Source: Myxococcus stipitatus
GTDB lineage: Bacteria > Myxococcota > Myxococcia > Myxococcales > Myxococcaceae
DNA length: 64,000 nucleotides
Assembly: GCF_021412625.1 (NCBI RefSeq)
Contig: NZ_JAKCFI010000004.1
Location: forward strand, 124,001 to 188,000
Direction: 5' to 3'
In this document: positions 26,908 through 35,803 of the stretch, one piece after another
How the letters are laid out: every line of letters starts with the position of its first letter
How positions within the stretch are numbered: position 1 is the first letter of the stretch
Notes under the pieces: model-generated
The model's database searches: none
The model's input: the letters and a program-made list of their open reading frames with translations, nothing else
Told to the model about the DNA's origin: nothing
Translations under genes and position numbers: made by a program

Positions 26908-28118
26908 GGGCGGACCAGCGGCTTGCGGATGGGAGGCTCGGGTTTGCGCTCCGGCTTCGTGGTGGGCGGGGCCTTGTCGCTCGAGGGCGCGGTGTACGCC
27001 GCCTGCGCGGGGCGCGACGGCGGGGAGAAGCCGGGCGTGGGGGAGAGCGGGATGCGCTCGGCGAGGCCGGCCTCCAGGCCCCGCGTGGACACGGCGGCGA
27101 CGAGGTTTCGCAGGGGGGTGCCCGCGTCGAGCAGCTCCAGGTCCATGGCCATGCGTGGCAGCCGGCGGGGCGTCGTGTCCCCTGGCGCGAGCAGGAAGGT
27201 GTCCACGGCGAGCCCCGCGCCCGAGCGGGACAGGGTGCCGAGGACGACGAGGTCCGCGCCCGCGGCGCGTCCCAGCTCGGCGGCGGCCTGGAGCGCGGCG
27301 GCGTCCAGCCGGTTGGCGGACAGGGCCTGGGCGAGCGTGGCGGCGGCGCCGGTGCCGGTGGGCTGGATGGTGATGGTGGACTCCGCGTCGGAGCGCGTCT
27401 CGAAGACGCCGCCCACGGTGTCGCCGGAGGGGAGGGTGGCGCGCCACAGGTGCGCGCCCGGAGGGATTCGCGAGACGCGCACCGGCGCCGGGCCCACGGA
27501 GACGCCGTCGAGCGTCACGGCGATGCCGGGGGGCAGGGTGTCGAAGCGCGCGGCGCCGGTGGGTTGGGCGAAGTGGGTGGCGCGCACGCGCTCGACGGTA
27601 TGGGCGAAGAGCGGCGAGGTGGCGGCGAGGGGCAGGGCCCGGTCGGGCGCGAGGGTGAGCGCGTTCGCGAGGTCGAGGGTGGCCTCCTCGTCGCGTCCGG
27701 TGGAGAAGCGCACTGCGGCGCGGAGCGCGTAGGTGTCGGCGAGCTCGGCGGCCTCGGGCAGCCCCCGGCCATAGGCGTCCAGGGCCTGGCCCAGCGCGGC
27801 GTCCGCGCGGGCGAAGTCCCGCGTGTCCCGCGCGGAGGTGGCCTCGCGCACGGCGTCGCGGGCGAGGGTGAGCAGGTCGGGCGCGGGGGCCTGCTCGTTG
27901 CTGGCGGGAGGAGGCGTGGGCTCGGCGAGGGCGAGGCCCTCCGCGCCATGGACCTCCGACGCGAGCCGCGCGGCGAGGCGTGGCCCGGCGCGCGCGGGCA
28001 CGTCTCCGGAGATGGCCTGGAACGGGAGCACGGCCACCTTCTTCCGGCCCGCGCCCGGACGCGAGGCCAGGGACGTGGTGCCGAGGAGGAGCAGCAGCAG
28101 GAGCGCGAGTCGCTTCAT
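26904..28118 (-). CDS. Exported PEGA-domain protein with TPR-like region
   Basis: 404 aa with a signal peptide of Leu-rich residues (LALLLLLLLGTTSLA). KVAVLPFQAISGD at residues 27-39 resembles the start of FlgO/TolB-like periplasmic domains, residues about 85-160 are helical repeats, and residues about 185-255 form a PEGA-type beta domain (LPPGIAVTLDGVSVG; ISRIPPGAHLWRA) that often binds cell wall. The C-terminus is Pro/Lys-rich. It belongs to the large set of myxobacterial PEGA proteins of unknown role. Its 5' end has a tandem duplicate directly upstream (28131-28258), and its ATG overlaps the stop codon of the resulting mini-ORF. Confidence 0.8.
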   Translation of the reverse strand: MKRLALLLLLLLGTTSLASRPGAGRKKVAVLPFQAISGDVPARAGPRLAARLASEVHGAEGLALAEPTPPPASNEQAPAPDLLTLARDAVREATSARDTRDFARADAALGQALDAYGRGLPEAAELADTYALRAAVRFSTGRDEEATLDLANALTLAPDRALPLAATSPLFAHTVERVRATHFAQPTGAARFDTLPPGIAVTLDGVSVGPAPVRVSRIPPGAHLWRATLPSGDTVGGVFETRSDAESTITIQPTGTGAAATLAQALSANRLDAAALQAAAELGRAAGADLVVLGTLSRSGAGLAVDTFLLAPGDTTPRRLPRMAMDLELLDAGTPLRNLVAAVSTRGLEAGLAERIPLSPTPGFSPPSRPAQAAYTAPSSDKAPPTTKPERKPEPPIRKPLVRP

Positions 28119-28258
28119 GGTCGGAGCCGTTCTCCGCAGATGGGCTGGAACGGGAGGACGGCCACCATCTTCCGGCCCGCGCCCGGACGCGAGGCCAGGG
28201 ACGTGGTGCCGAGGAGGAGCTGCGGCGGGAGCGCGAGTCGCTTCATGGGCGGGGCCGT
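28003..28258. repeat. Tandem duplication, two 128-bp copies at the 5' end of the PEGA gene
   Basis: Copy 1 (28003-28130) covers the first codons and leader of the PEGA gene; copy 2 (28131-28258) follows without a gap. By eye the copies differ at nine positions (about 93 percent identity). Because 128 is not a multiple of three, the ORF started in copy 2 enters copy 1 out of the PEGA frame. The differences cluster in the signal-peptide coding part. Confidence 0.9.
28115..28246 (-). pseudogene. 43-aa truncated copy of the PEGA gene N-terminus
   Basis: From the ATG at 28246 an ORF reads MKRLALPPQLLLGTTSLASR..., nearly the same as the neighbouring PEGA protein's N-terminus, then continues KMVAVLPFQ and stops after 43 codons when the 128-bp duplication shifts the frame. 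Its TGA overlaps the ATG of the intact gene (ATGA). Two prolines and a glutamine replace Leu in the signal peptide, so export is doubtful. It is either a duplication relic or a leader ORF that now couples translation of the PEGA gene; the conserved overlap makes the second worth testing. Confidence 0.65.
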
Positions 28259-28428
28259 TCGGGCTGGTTTCCTAGCATGGGGCGCGGGGACCAGGGCTCT
28301 CCGCCGGAGGTGGAGCGGGCTCGGGCCTGGCGATGGAGCGCCCCTCCGCGTCTGGAGCACGGGTGTTGACCGCGCGGCGCCATGCGTGCCCGGGTGGAGG
28401 AGGTGGGGGGCCTCACCGGCCTCGCTCC

Positions 28429-29436
28429 TCAGGGCTGGGGTTGCAGTTGATGCCGCTGCTTGAAGCGCCGCCACTGTCCGACGAGGGAGTCGTCATCGGC
28501 GGGGGGCTCCGACTGGAGGGCCTGGGGGCTCAGGAGCAGGCGGGTCTTGCGGGAGGGCGGCTCCCCATAACGTTCGCGCAGCAGGTCGAAGGCGAGCCGT
28601 GCCCAGTAGGGCGGGTCCTCCGGCTCCTTGCTCAGCAGCTCCTCCAGGGCGTTCGCGGCGGCGCGGTCCACGTCCTTGCTCTCGAAGCCCCGCAGGGCGG
28701 TGAGCATCATGGGCAGCTCGTCATCGACGAGGGGATGTCTCACGGTGCTCGCGGCCAGCAGCGCGCGGTGCTCCGCGGTCAGGTAGGCGTCCGCGCGGGA
28801 ATGGGCGTGGGCGAAGACGAGGTCGGAGGGCAGTCCGGCGAGTCCATCCCGGCGGGTGGCGGGGAGCGTGGCGGCGAAGACCTGCCACTGGAGGCGGGTC
28901 ACATCGAGGTCGTACACCCGGCCCGCGATGCGTGAGCGGATCCACTCCTCCTGGCTCATGCGGGCGAGCCGTACCACTTGCCGGTACGCGGCCGTCGCGA
29001 CCGCGTCCGTCGGGAAGCGGGTTCCATCGGCGAGGGCCGGGGTTCGCCACTGGCCGCGCTCGCGCACGAGGAAGGCGACGACCGAATAGCCGGGCTCGTA
29101 GGTCGAGTCGTCGGGGCCGTTCAGCTCGGGCTGGAAGTGCACCTCGATGCGCTCGCCATCGCGCTCGGGGCCCTTCCAGGTCTCCCGGACATGGAGTCGG
29201 GCGATGGCGTCCGTGCGGGGCCTGGTGCCGCTGGGCGGTGGCGCGGTCTCCTCCACCTCCTCGACGTCCGCCCACACCACCAGCTGGGCCTCCGCCGTCA
29301 GGTCCCAGAGTGTCTGCGGTGGCCTGGCGTCCGCGCGCTTCAGGGGGACGAGGCTGAGGGCGAGCAGGAGCAGCCGCGTGCCGAGGCGTCGCGTGGTGGC
29401 GGCGGGGATGGGACCGGGGCTGTGCTCACGCTGCAT
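28429..29436 (-). CDS. Exported uncharacterised protein (HEAT-like, FKQRH C-terminus)
   Basis: 335 aa from the ATG at 29436; the frame stays open 18 codons further up. The N-terminus has a twin-Arg-containing basic stretch and a hydrophobic segment (RRLGTRLLLLALSLVPL) fitting an export signal. The mature start (LWDLTAEAQLVVWADVEEVE) and the segment with RLHVRETWKGPERDGERIEV resemble a beta-rich domain seen in secreted myxobacterial proteins that measure or transport small solutes. The second half is helical, with regular Leu/Ala repeats, ending WRRFKQRHQLQPQP. No named family is recognised. A truncated paralogue fragment with the same ending lies just upstream at 29583-29846. Confidence 0.7.
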   Translation of the reverse strand: MQREHSPGPIPAATTRRLGTRLLLLALSLVPLKRADARPPQTLWDLTAEAQLVVWADVEEVEETAPPPSGTRPRTDAIARLHVRETWKGPERDGERIEVHFQPELNGPDDSTYEPGYSVVAFLVRERGQWRTPALADGTRFPTDAVATAAYRQVVRLARMSQEEWIRSRIAGRVYDLDVTRLQWQVFAATLPATRRDGLAGLPSDLVFAHAHSRADAYLTAEHRALLAASTVRHPLVDDELPMMLTALRGFESKDVDRAAANALEELLSKEPEDPPYWARLAFDLLRERYGEPPSRKTRLLLSPQALQSEPPADDDSLVGQWRRFKQRHQLQPQP

Positions 29437-29582
29437 GCAGCGCTCCTCGTCGAGCTGGGAGGCCCCGTCTTCTTCACACGGTCCCCGCACCCACCCTCAT
29501 CCGCCGGCCATCCGCGGACATTCTTCCATGACCTTCGCGCCATGGCGACCCCGGGGGATGACGCGAGAAGCCGCGCGTGCCC

Positions 29583-29846
29583 TCAGCGCGAGGACCGGGA
29601 CGTGGCGCGCACGGGGCGTGGCTCCAACCGGTGGCGCTGCTTGAAGGCCTGCCAGCGTCGAGGCAGGGGTTCTTCGGGGGCGAGGCCCGCGAGGGCCCCC
29701 AGGCGGTCGAGCCATGATGGGGCCAGCTCGAAGGGTTTCTCTCCCAGCCGCTCGCGCAGCAGCTCGAACGCGGCCACCTCGGATTCGAGGTCTCCGCGCT
29801 CGGGGCCGGCCTGGAGCCGGGTATCCAGGATGTCGACGGTGAGAGC
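29583..29846 (-). pseudogene. C-terminal fragment of a paralogue of the 28429-29436 protein
   Basis: The open frame bounded by a TGA at 29847-29849 reads VDILDTRLQAGPERGDLESE then VAAFELLRERLGEKPFELAP and ends WQAFKQRHRLEPRP plus a short tail. The last part parallels the intact neighbour (AFDLLRERYGEPP ... WRRFKQRHQLQPQP). No credible start or ribosome site and no N-terminal part exist upstream, so it is a decayed duplicate rather than a working gene. Together with the neighbour it suggests a past tandem duplication, then loss of the 5' portion. Confidence 0.65.
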
Positions 29847-29927
29847 TCAGGCGAAGGTGCTTCCCTCCATGGGGGCACCGGAGCGAATGTCCGGCCCGGG
29901 TCCTCCGTTGTCCGGACCGGAACTCCG

Positions 29928-30782
29928 ATGCGCATCGTTCACTGCTCCGACGTCCACATCACCGACGACTACTTCGCGCTCCCGCTGCACCGGCTGGGCT
30001 GGCGCCGCTGGATTGCCCTGGCGGAGCTGACCGTGGGCGGCCGGGCGAGGCGCTACGCCGGCGCGCCCCACGCGCTGGCAGCCATCGCCCGCGCGGCGGA
30101 GGGCCACGCGGCCGACCACTTCATCCTCTCCGGCGACCTCACCGCGTACGCGCTCGACAGCGAGTTCCGGGGCGCGCGCGAGGCGCTGGGGCCGCTCGCC
30201 GGAGACCCGCGCCGCTGCACCATCATCCCCGGCAACCACGACGTCTACACGCCCGGCAGCCATCAGAAGGGGCGCTTCGCGCGCCACTTCGGCCACCTGC
30301 TGGAGAGCGACCTGCCCCAGTACCGGCGCGAGGGGGCCTTCCCCCTGGTCCGGCTCGTGGGCGACGAGCTCGCGGTGGTGGGCCTGCTGTCCGCGCGCGT
30401 ACCACCCACGCCCGGCCTCTCCTTCGGCGTCATCGGAGAGGCCCAGCTCGCCGGACTGGAGGCCCTGCTGAAGGACCCACGGCTGGACGGCCGCGCGGTG
30501 CTCATCGTCGTGCACCACGCGCCGTTGACCCGCAAGGGCGTCGCGGACCGCTGGCACCACGGACTGCGCGACGCGGAGGCCCTCCTGCGCCTGTTGCCGG
30601 GCCCGCGCTTCGCGGTGCTCCATGGCCACATCCACCAGCGCTACCACCACCCCGCGACCGCGGAGCGCCCGCACCTCTTCGGCGCGGGGTCCTCCACGGA
30701 GGCCGGGCACGAGGGCTACTGGCTCATCGACGTGGCCCACGGCCAGGTGGTGGGCGGGCAGCCGCTCGCTCCGAGCTTGTGA
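29928..30782 (+). CDS. Calcineurin-like metallophosphoesterase (CpdA-like)
   Basis: 284 aa. All five metallophosphoesterase motifs are present: D8 and H10 in HCSDVHITDDY, ILSGDLTAYAL, IPGNHDVYTP, VVHHAPLTRK and HGHIHQRYHH. These bind two metal ions and form the phosphodiesterase site, as in CpdA (cyclic-AMP phosphodiesterase) and related enzymes acting on phosphodiesters or lipid headgroups. There is no signal peptide. The ATG at 29928 has no strong ribosome site; the frame upstream has no better start. A class III cyclase follows 31 bp downstream on the same strand, so cAMP turnover is a reasonable guess, but many family members act on other substrates. Confidence 0.9.
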   Translation: MRIVHCSDVHITDDYFALPLHRLGWRRWIALAELTVGGRARRYAGAPHALAAIARAAEGHAADHFILSGDLTAYALDSEFRGAREALGPLAGDPRRCTIIPGNHDVYTPGSHQKGRFARHFGHLLESDLPQYRREGAFPLVRLVGDELAVVGLLSARVPPTPGLSFGVIGEAQLAGLEALLKDPRLDGRAVLIVVHHAPLTRKGVADRWHHGLRDAEALLRLLPGPRFAVLHGHIHQRYHHPATAERPHLFGAGSSTEAGHEGYWLIDVAHGQVVGGQPLAPSL

Positions 30783-30813
30783 CAGCAGGCGCCCACGGCG
30801 GTAGAACCCGCCC

Positions 30814-32439
30814 ATGTCGCGTGTGTCGCAGCCTCAGCCGTCGTCCCTGGACCTGTCGCTGGAGGAGTACAAGTCGCTCCGCGCCCTCCAGCGCGCCGTG
30901 GACGACCTCCTGGAGGAGAGCCTCCGGGAGCGAGAGACCCTCACCCAGTGCTTCCGCCGCTGCTTCCCACCCGTCCTCGCCATGACGGGCGCGCGCGCCG
31001 TGGCCATCTCCACGCGCGACGAGGACCTGGTCGAACAGACCTGGGCCGAGGGTGACTGGGGCGAGGACTATCCCGGCCCGCTCCTCGACGGCGCGCCCGG
31101 CGTGCGGCGCCTGGGCAGCAGGACGCTCGTCACCCAGCCGCTGGATGTCGCCGGCAGCCGCGTGGGCTCCCTGGGCATGTTGTTCGCGGGGGACCACACC
31201 GCGCCCACCGCCGCCGCGCGCGCCCTGCGCGTGCTGGACACCCTCGCCGAGCAGCTCGACACCGTGCTGTGCCTGGTGCACACGGCGTCGGAGAAGCACC
31301 AGCTCATCCTCCAGTGCAACGCGCACCTGGCCAACCCCGTCTTCGAGGTGGGCATGGACCAGGCGGTGCTCACGCTGTCCCAGCGCGTGCGGCTGCCGGG
31401 CTTCCTCCTGCTGTACCGGGACGCGGTGCGCCCGCAGGTGCTGCACTACCGCTCGTACCGCAACGGCCACCTGGAGTTCGAGAGCGGCGAGCAGCCCAGC
31501 CCCATGCTGGAGCAGGCGCTGCGTCAGCACGGCACGCGGCTGCTGTCCGCCGAGGAGTCCGCCCTGCGGCAGTTGCTCTCCGGCCGCACCACGGAGGCGG
31601 TGCTCATCTCCGGCGCGGCCCTCAACGAGCCCCTGGGGAAGCTCGCCGTCTCCAGCGACGAGGGCTTCTCCGCGTACTCCATGGACCTCATCCGCGTGCT
31701 GGCCTCCACGCTCAGCCAGCGGCTGCAGGACTACAACCGCGAGCGCGTCCACCTGTCGCAGTTCTTCCCCACCGACATCATCGACGCGCTGCTGCAGGAC
31801 CCCAACTACGCGCAGCACCTGCGCGCGCAGGACCAGGAGGTGGGCATCCTGTTCGCGGACATCAACGGCTTCACGCGCATCTGCGAGCAGGGCTTCGACA
31901 GCCCGCGCAACATCGGCCGCTTCGTGGACGAATGGAGCGCGCGCGCCGTGGACTGCATCTGGGCGCACGGCGGCGTGTTCGACAAGATGGTGGGCGACTG
32001 CGTCATCGGCCTGTTCGGACCGCCCTTCTTCCAGTCGTCCCGCGACGCGCGCGCGCTCGCCGCGGTGCGGGCCGCGTGCGACATCCAGGCGCTCACCGCC
32101 ACGCTCGGCGCCAGGGAGGAGGTGGCCGCGCTGTGTCAGCGCGTCAAGCTGCCCGGGCTCGGCGTGGCCGTGGGCGTCAACCTGGCCAACGCCAACTGCG
32201 GCCTGTTCGGCCCCAACCGCCAGTACACCGCCTTCTCCAGCGGGATGAACCAGACCGCGCGCCTCCAGTCACTGGCCGGCTTCCGCGAGACGCTGGTGAT
32301 GGCGAGCGCCAAGGAGGCGCTGGCGGAGTCGCGCGAGGCCACCGCGCGGGCGCTGCGCTTCGGGCCCCTGACGGAGACGCCCGTGAAGAACGTCGCGCAG
32401 CCGCTGCGTCACCACCGCCTGGAGCCGTTCACGCCGTGA
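30814..32439 (+). CDS. Class III adenylate/guanylate cyclase with N-terminal GAF-like sensor region
   Basis: 541 aa, soluble. Residues about 25-310 hold one or two GAF-like sensor domains (TGARAVAISTRDEDLVEQTW; LPGFLLLYRDAVRPQVL). The catalytic domain spans about 340-490: metal-binding D349 in FADINGFT and D395 in KMVGDCVIGLFG, with K391 in the position that contacts adenine. The later motif reads SSGMNQTARL, so the transition-state Asn and Arg are there but the usual adenine-binding Asp of GDxVNxAxRL is a Ser, leaving substrate choice open. It forms homodimers in the family. The metallophosphoesterase 31 bp upstream may degrade its product. Ends 11 bp inside the convergent gene that follows. 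Confidence 0.9.
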   Translation: MSRVSQPQPSSLDLSLEEYKSLRALQRAVDDLLEESLRERETLTQCFRRCFPPVLAMTGARAVAISTRDEDLVEQTWAEGDWGEDYPGPLLDGAPGVRRLGSRTLVTQPLDVAGSRVGSLGMLFAGDHTAPTAAARALRVLDTLAEQLDTVLCLVHTASEKHQLILQCNAHLANPVFEVGMDQAVLTLSQRVRLPGFLLLYRDAVRPQVLHYRSYRNGHLEFESGEQPSPMLEQALRQHGTRLLSAEESALRQLLSGRTTEAVLISGAALNEPLGKLAVSSDEGFSAYSMDLIRVLASTLSQRLQDYNRERVHLSQFFPTDIIDALLQDPNYAQHLRAQDQEVGILFADINGFTRICEQGFDSPRNIGRFVDEWSARAVDCIWAHGGVFDKMVGDCVIGLFGPPFFQSSRDARALAAVRAACDIQALTATLGAREEVAALCQRVKLPGLGVAVGVNLANANCGLFGPNRQYTAFSSGMNQTARLQSLAGFRETLVMASAKEALAESREATARALRFGPLTETPVKNVAQPLRHHRLEPFTP

Positions 32440-32812
32440 GGTGCGCGGCGGCGTAGCGGCGGGAGAAGTGGATCCACCGCCGCTCGTCCACCTCCACCTG
32501 CCACTCGGAGTTGGGCGTCAGCGGCAGCCGCTGCTTGAGGAAGCTCTCCAGGTGGTCCGCCGCCTTCACCGGCGTCAGCCCCGGCGCGCGGAAGGCGATG
32601 TGGAGGAACACCTCCAGCGAATCGGCGACGTCCACCGAGGCGCAGATACGCAAGGCGCCCACCCGCCGCTGATAGAGCGTGTTCTGCCCGGGCCATGTGC
32701 TCGGGTCCAGCTCCCGTCGTACCGCCGAGAGCCAGTTGGACGGCTGGAGGATGAAGTCGAGCAGGTCCATGCTCGCCTCCTCCGTCGTCGCGTGCTCCTG
32801 GATGGAAAGCAT
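32429..32812 (-). CDS. Uncharacterised small protein, 127 aa
   Basis: No family recognised. The product (113-127 aa, starting MLSIQEH or, 14 codons later, MDLLDF) has no signal peptide and looks like a compact alpha/beta protein with WHxF-like aromatic residues near its end (WIHFSRRYAAAHL). Both possible starts have good ribosome sites: GGAGG six bases before 32812, and GGAGGAGG before 32770. The 3' end overlaps the end of the convergent cyclase by 11 bp. It sits between the cyclase and rlmN with about 190 bp of promoter-sized space on its 5' side. It could be a small cytosolic regulator, but nothing supports a specific job. Confidence 0.6.
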   Translation of the reverse strand: MLSIQEHATTEEASMDLLDFILQPSNWLSAVRRELDPSTWPGQNTLYQRRVGALRICASVDVADSLEVFLHIAFRAPGLTPVKAADHLESFLKQRLPLTPNSEWQVEVDERRWIHFSRRYAAAHLTA

Positions 32813-33005
32813 CGCCCACCTCCCCGGGAAGCCGATGGAAAGAATGTGCCCACGGCCATGGGGCGTGCAAGAGGCCGCGCGCGGAAAGCGCGGAGGTGTC
32901 CGCCAACGACAGGCGCGAGCCTCAGGTGTGGGGCCGGGACCGCACCTGCCGGCGGCGCACGTTAGCCAGGACGGCTGACATGCGCGCGCCCATCCACCAC
33001 GCGAC

Positions 33006-34085
<1,080 letters not shown>

Positions 34086-34207
34086 GGCCAGGGGGACCCC
34101 ATAACATACCCGTGGCCGGGGCACCCAGGCGCGGGGGTTGGCAGGCGACCCGACGGGCCCCCGGGCCTCGCTGCCGGAGCGTGCGGCCGTGCACAAGCTG
34201 TCCGGGT

Positions 34208-35695
34208 ATGGGACAGGCCATCGAGCAGGAGACGTTCGCCCCGGAGGACTTCGAGCGCTTCTCGCGGAGGCTGGAGGAGAACCTGGAGGCGCTGCGCGCG
34301 GTGCTGGCGCGGCCGGGCTTCGGCGTGGGGACGCCCACCATCGGCGCGGAGCTGGAGCTGTTCCTGGTGGACGCGGCGGGCTTCCCGCTGCCCATCAACC
34401 GGCAGGTGCTGGCGCGCACGGTGGACCCCCGGGTGACGCTGGAGCTCGACCGGTTCAACCTGGAGCTCAACCTGCGGCCGGGGCCGCTGGCGGGCCGGCC
34501 CTTCCAGATGCTGCGCGCGGAGCTGGAGGACTCGCTGGCGGAGGTGCGCCGCGCGGCGGCGACGCAGGGCGCCCGGGTGGTGGTCATCGGCATCCTGCCC
34601 ACGCTGCGCGAGGCGGACCTGGGCCGCGGCGCGCTGACGAACCAGCCGCGCTACCACGCGCTGTCGAACGTGCTGCGCGCGCGTCGCACGCGGCCGTTCG
34701 ACATCGCCATCTCCGGCGAGGAGGCGGTGACGCTCACCGCGGACGACGTGACGCTGGAGGGGGCGAACACGTCGCTCCAGTTCCACCTGCGGGTGGCGCC
34801 CGCGGACTTCGCGCGGCTGTACAACGCGGCGCAGCTGGCCACCGCGCCGGTGCTGGCGGTGGCGGCCAACTCGCCGCTGCTGTTGGGGCGCAAGCTCTGG
34901 GACGAGACGCGCGTGGCGCTCTTCCGCCAGGCGTTCGACGACCGGGGGGCGCAAGGCGAGGAGGGCTTCCTGCCCCACGCGCGCGTGTCGTTCGGCCATG
35001 GCTGGGCGCGCCAGGGGGCCTACGAGCTGTTCGCGGAGTCGGTGGCGCTGCACGCGCCGCTGTTGCCGGTGATGAGCGAGGAGCGGCCGCTGGAGCGCGT
35101 GGCGGTGGGCGCGCTGCCGGGCCTCACCGAGCTGCGGCTGCACCAGAGCACCGTCTGGTCCTGGAACCGCGCCATCTACGACCCGAAGGACGACGGCCAC
35201 CTGCGCATCGAGCTGCGCGCGCTGCCGGCCGGACCGTCCGTGGTGGACATGGTGGCCAACGGCGCCTTCCTGCTCGGGCTGACGCTGGGGCTGGCGCCTC
35301 GGATGGAGGCGCTGCTGCCGGCCATGCCCTTCGTGCACGCCGCGGGCAACTTCACCCGCGCGGCGCGGCGCGGGCTCGACGCGGAGCTCCTGTGGCCCGC
35401 GGAGGCCGCGCCCAGCCCCCGCGTCGTCCCGGTGGTGGAGCTGCTGCCCGGGCTCCTGCCCCTGGCCCGGGAGGGGCTGCTGGGGGCGGGCGTGGAGGCC
35501 CGGGACGCCGACCCCATGCTGGACATCATCGCCCGGCGCGTGGAGGCGCGGCTGTCCGGCGCCCGTTGGCAGAAGCGCGTGCTCCAGAAGCTGGAGGAGG
35601 GCATGCCCCGGCGCGACGCCCTGGCGGCGATGCTGGAGCGCTACCTCGAGCACGCGGCGTCCGGCGCGCCCGTCCACGCCTGGCCGGTGGAGTAG
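34208..35695 (+). CDS. Glutamate-cysteine ligase family (GCS2/YbdK-like) protein
   Basis: 495 aa from the ATG at 34208. It has the hallmark GAELELFLVDAAGF (residues about 46-60) of the GCS2 carboxylate-amine ligase family, plus the LDRFNLELNLRPGPL, FLPHARVSFGHGW and LHQSTVWSWNRAIYD segments that build the nucleotide and substrate sites. Family enzymes join glutamate to an amine such as cysteine; YbdK-like ones have unsettled substrates. The length fits the 480-500-aa myxobacterial and proteobacterial subgroup, not the classical GshA. It may produce a thiol for redox buffering, but no gshB-type partner is in sight. It stands alone between rlmN and a lipoprotein gene. Confidence 0.88.
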   Translation: MGQAIEQETFAPEDFERFSRRLEENLEALRAVLARPGFGVGTPTIGAELELFLVDAAGFPLPINRQVLARTVDPRVTLELDRFNLELNLRPGPLAGRPFQMLRAELEDSLAEVRRAAATQGARVVVIGILPTLREADLGRGALTNQPRYHALSNVLRARRTRPFDIAISGEEAVTLTADDVTLEGANTSLQFHLRVAPADFARLYNAAQLATAPVLAVAANSPLLLGRKLWDETRVALFRQAFDDRGAQGEEGFLPHARVSFGHGWARQGAYELFAESVALHAPLLPVMSEERPLERVAVGALPGLTELRLHQSTVWSWNRAIYDPKDDGHLRIELRALPAGPSVVDMVANGAFLLGLTLGLAPRMEALLPAMPFVHAAGNFTRAARRGLDAELLWPAEAAPSPRVVPVVELLPGLLPLAREGLLGAGVEARDADPMLDIIARRVEARLSGARWQKRVLQKLEEGMPRRDALAAMLERYLEHAASGAPVHAWPVE

Positions 35696-35803
35696 GGCCC
35701 CTCCGGGCCGGGGGCGGCGCCCGACGTTGCGAGCGCGGTCGTCCCGGGTTGAATATCCGCCCGTCCGCCGCGTCCGCGGCGGGACTCCCCGCTCACGCCC
35801 ACC

